The notes under the pieces: generated by a model
What the model was told of the DNA's origin: nothing
The model's database searches: none
The model's input: the letters and a program-made list of their open reading frames with translations, nothing else
Translations under genes and position numbers: made by a program
Shown here: positions 13,324-14,342 of the stretch, in pieces
Layout of the letters: every line of letters begins with the position of its first letter
Position numbering within the stretch: position 1 is the stretch's first letter
NCBI GenBank assembly: GCA_023417985.1
Contig: JAEZDV010000351.1
Location: forward strand, 1-14,342
Source: Actinomycetes bacterium
GTDB taxonomy: Bacteria; Actinomycetota; Actinomycetes; Mycobacteriales; Mycobacteriaceae
Direction: 5' to 3'
DNA length: 14,342 bases

Positions 13324-13593
13324 ATGCCCGACGCACGCTTGATGGTCTACAAGCCCCTCGCCATGGCAGCGAGTATCGGGGGAGGTGTGCTCGCGGGAGC
13401 AGTCTTCAAGCAGGTATGGAAGCGGGTGGGGGCGAACCGTCCGAAGCCGGAACCCCAGGACCTGGCACAGAGCACCCGCGACGTACTCGTCGCGGCCGCA
13501 CTGCAAGGGTTGATCTTCGGTGTGGTGAAAGCCGGCGTGGACCGTGCCACCGCGAAGGGCTTCAAGAGGGTCACCCACGTCTCGCCGGAGTAG
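13324..13593 (+). CDS. DUF4235 small membrane protein
   Basis: An 89-residue protein of the actinobacterial DUF4235 family. The family pattern is clear: VYKPLAMAASIGGGVLAGAV followed by FKQVWKRVG at about 8-36, a short charged linker, then DVLVAAALQGLIFGVVKAGVDRA at about 52-75. The two hydrophobic stretches are likely membrane helices with the polar linker between them. The function of the family is unknown. The ATG at 13324 has a near-perfect ribosome site (AAGGAGGA, 13308-13315) with 8-nt spacing. It is separated from aspS by a terminator and from the ATP-grasp gene by 172 bp, so it is probably transcribed alone. Confidence 0.9.
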   Translation: MPDARLMVYKPLAMAASIGGGVLAGAVFKQVWKRVGANRPKPEPQDLAQSTRDVLVAAALQGLIFGVVKAGVDRATAKGFKRVTHVSPE

Positions 13594-13765
13594 TCCCGGC
13601 CGAATACCAGCGCAGTGATGTGCGGCACCCCGTGCGCCGCCCTCCGGTCCACGAATACCCGTTGAGCAGCTTCACCTGGCAAGGTTGACCCGGTCGCCGG
13701 TGCGACGGTCGAGCGGGTCGTGGAAGACGGTGCGCCGACGAACAGGATCGAGAGGGCGGCGCTTC

Positions 13766-14342
13766 ATGCAGCATGTGGCCGAGGCGGATCCGATAGGGGA
13801 GTTCGGCACTCCGCCGGGTCTGCCCTACGACGAACTCCGCAGTGCTCCAGGCGAAATCCGGGACCACTGGAACGAGTTGGCCGGGGTGCTCGGCGGAGGT
13901 TCGCCCGCAGTGCTCGAACGCTACCGCCGTCGCGTACGCACGCTGGTCGACAACCACGGCATCACCTACAACCCGGTCGACGCACACGGTGAATCGACCG
14001 GTCCCGGGCGCTGGGAGATCGACGCCCTTCCGCTCGTCCTCGCGGCAGACGACTGGGAGGTGCTCGAACGCGGCCTCGTGCAGAGATCTCGTGTCCTGGA
14101 CGCGCTGCTGGCAGATCTGTACGGCCCGCAACGGACCCTCACTTCCGGCCTGATCCCCCCGGAGTTGGTGTTCGGCCACCCCGGGTACCTCCGCGTCGCC
14201 CACGGGGTCACCCTTCCGGGCCCGCACCAACTCTTCATCCACGCGGTCGACGTCGCGCGCCATCGTGACGGTCGTTTCCGCGCGATCCGCGACCACACCC
14301 AGGCACCCTCGGGTCTCGGGTACGCCATGGCCGACCGGAGAG
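13766..14342 (+). CDS. Circularly permuted ATP-grasp protein, N-terminal part (cut by window end)
   Basis: The frame from ATG 13766 is open to the window end with no stop, giving the first 192 residues. It matches the start of circularly permuted type 2 ATP-grasp proteins (DUF404/DUF407 type): GITYNPVDAHG at about 70-80, RWEIDALPLVLAADDW, then VQRSRVLDALLADLYGPQRT near 120, PPELVFGHPGYLR and a downstream IRDHTQAPSGLGYAMADR, where the ATP-grasp core begins. Such proteins usually adjoin or fuse to an alpha-E domain and sit near transglutaminase-like and proteasome-like genes; in M. tuberculosis Rv2567 is the fused form, not far from aspS. Ligation of an amine to a carboxylate is inferred, with substrate unknown. 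GAGAGGG about 9 nt upstream supports the start; GTG 13775 is an alternative. Confidence 0.88.
   Translation, partial: MQHVAEADPIGEFGTPPGLPYDELRSAPGEIRDHWNELAGVLGGGSPAVLERYRRRVRTLVDNHGITYNPVDAHGESTGPGRWEIDALPLVLAADDWEVLERGLVQRSRVLDALLADLYGPQRTLTSGLIPPELVFGHPGYLRVAHGVTLPGPHQLFIHAVDVARHRDGRFRAIRDHTQAPSGLGYAMADRR

Noticed and set aside
11189..13336. 715-codon minus-strand ORF opposite aspS
   Set aside because: Typical GC-rich antisense frame of a conserved gene; the product is charged and repetitive and aspS is beyond doubt.
13571..14296. 241-codon minus-strand ORF opposite the ATP-grasp gene
   Set aside because: Shadow of the plus-strand frame, which carries recognisable ATP-grasp family sequence.

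Overview
The window is high-GC DNA with strong G/C bias at third codon positions. Gene content points to a mycolic-acid actinomycete of the Rhodococcus/Nocardia type. The grounds are a CNNM/CBS protein pair like Rv1842c-Rv1841c of Mycobacterium tuberculosis, an aspS neighbourhood (YpfJ-like zinc metallopeptidase, aspS, circularly permuted ATP-grasp gene) resembling the Rv2575-Rv2567 region, frequent GTG starts, apparent leaderless promoters, and a tiny acidic peptide like the cell-wall porins of Corynebacteriales. The genus is inferred, not proven. No tRNA, rRNA, CRISPR array, insertion sequence or prophage gene was seen.

Layout. 1-227: left edge with no clear gene, holding a terminator for the minus-strand operon. 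228-2598 (-): two overlapping CNNM membrane proteins. 2599-3091: intergenic, with a possible broken zinc-ribbon ORF. 3092-4546 (+): SulP anion transporter with a STAS domain. 4547-4920: regulatory-looking stretch rich in ATTCG inverted repeats. 4921-5019 (+): a 32-residue acidic hydrophobic peptide, followed by an 18-bp hairpin. 5077-5483: gene-poor, with palindromes and a minus-strand mini-ORF plus terminator-like structure. 5484-5891 (+): small exported protein. 6030-6509 (+): universal stress protein, convergent with and overlapping an uncharacterised 382-aa protein (6406-7554, -). 7605-7988 (-): MerR regulator, divergent from an MFS exporter (8048-9280, +) across a 59-bp region with four tandem TTGACC-like hexamers and a dyad. 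9322-9807 (-): hypothetical protein. 9920-10219 (+): chagasin/I42-like protein. 10230-11144 (-): membrane-anchored zinc metallopeptidase. 11285-13075 (+): aspS, ending at a strong terminator. 13324-13593 (+): DUF4235 protein. 13766-end (+): N-terminal part of a circularly permuted ATP-grasp protein, cut by the window edge.

How the parts fit. Most of this is chromosomal housekeeping and cell-envelope content: ion/anion transport, a possible outer-membrane channel peptide, secreted and membrane proteases, and translation. The clearest regulatory unit is the MerR/MFS pair. The most interesting candidate for something undescribed is the 32-residue peptide gene with its inverted-repeat-rich leader. 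Three genes (SulP, MFS, I42-like) share the same arrangement, a TANNNT hexamer exactly 6 nt before the start codon, which suggests leaderless transcripts.
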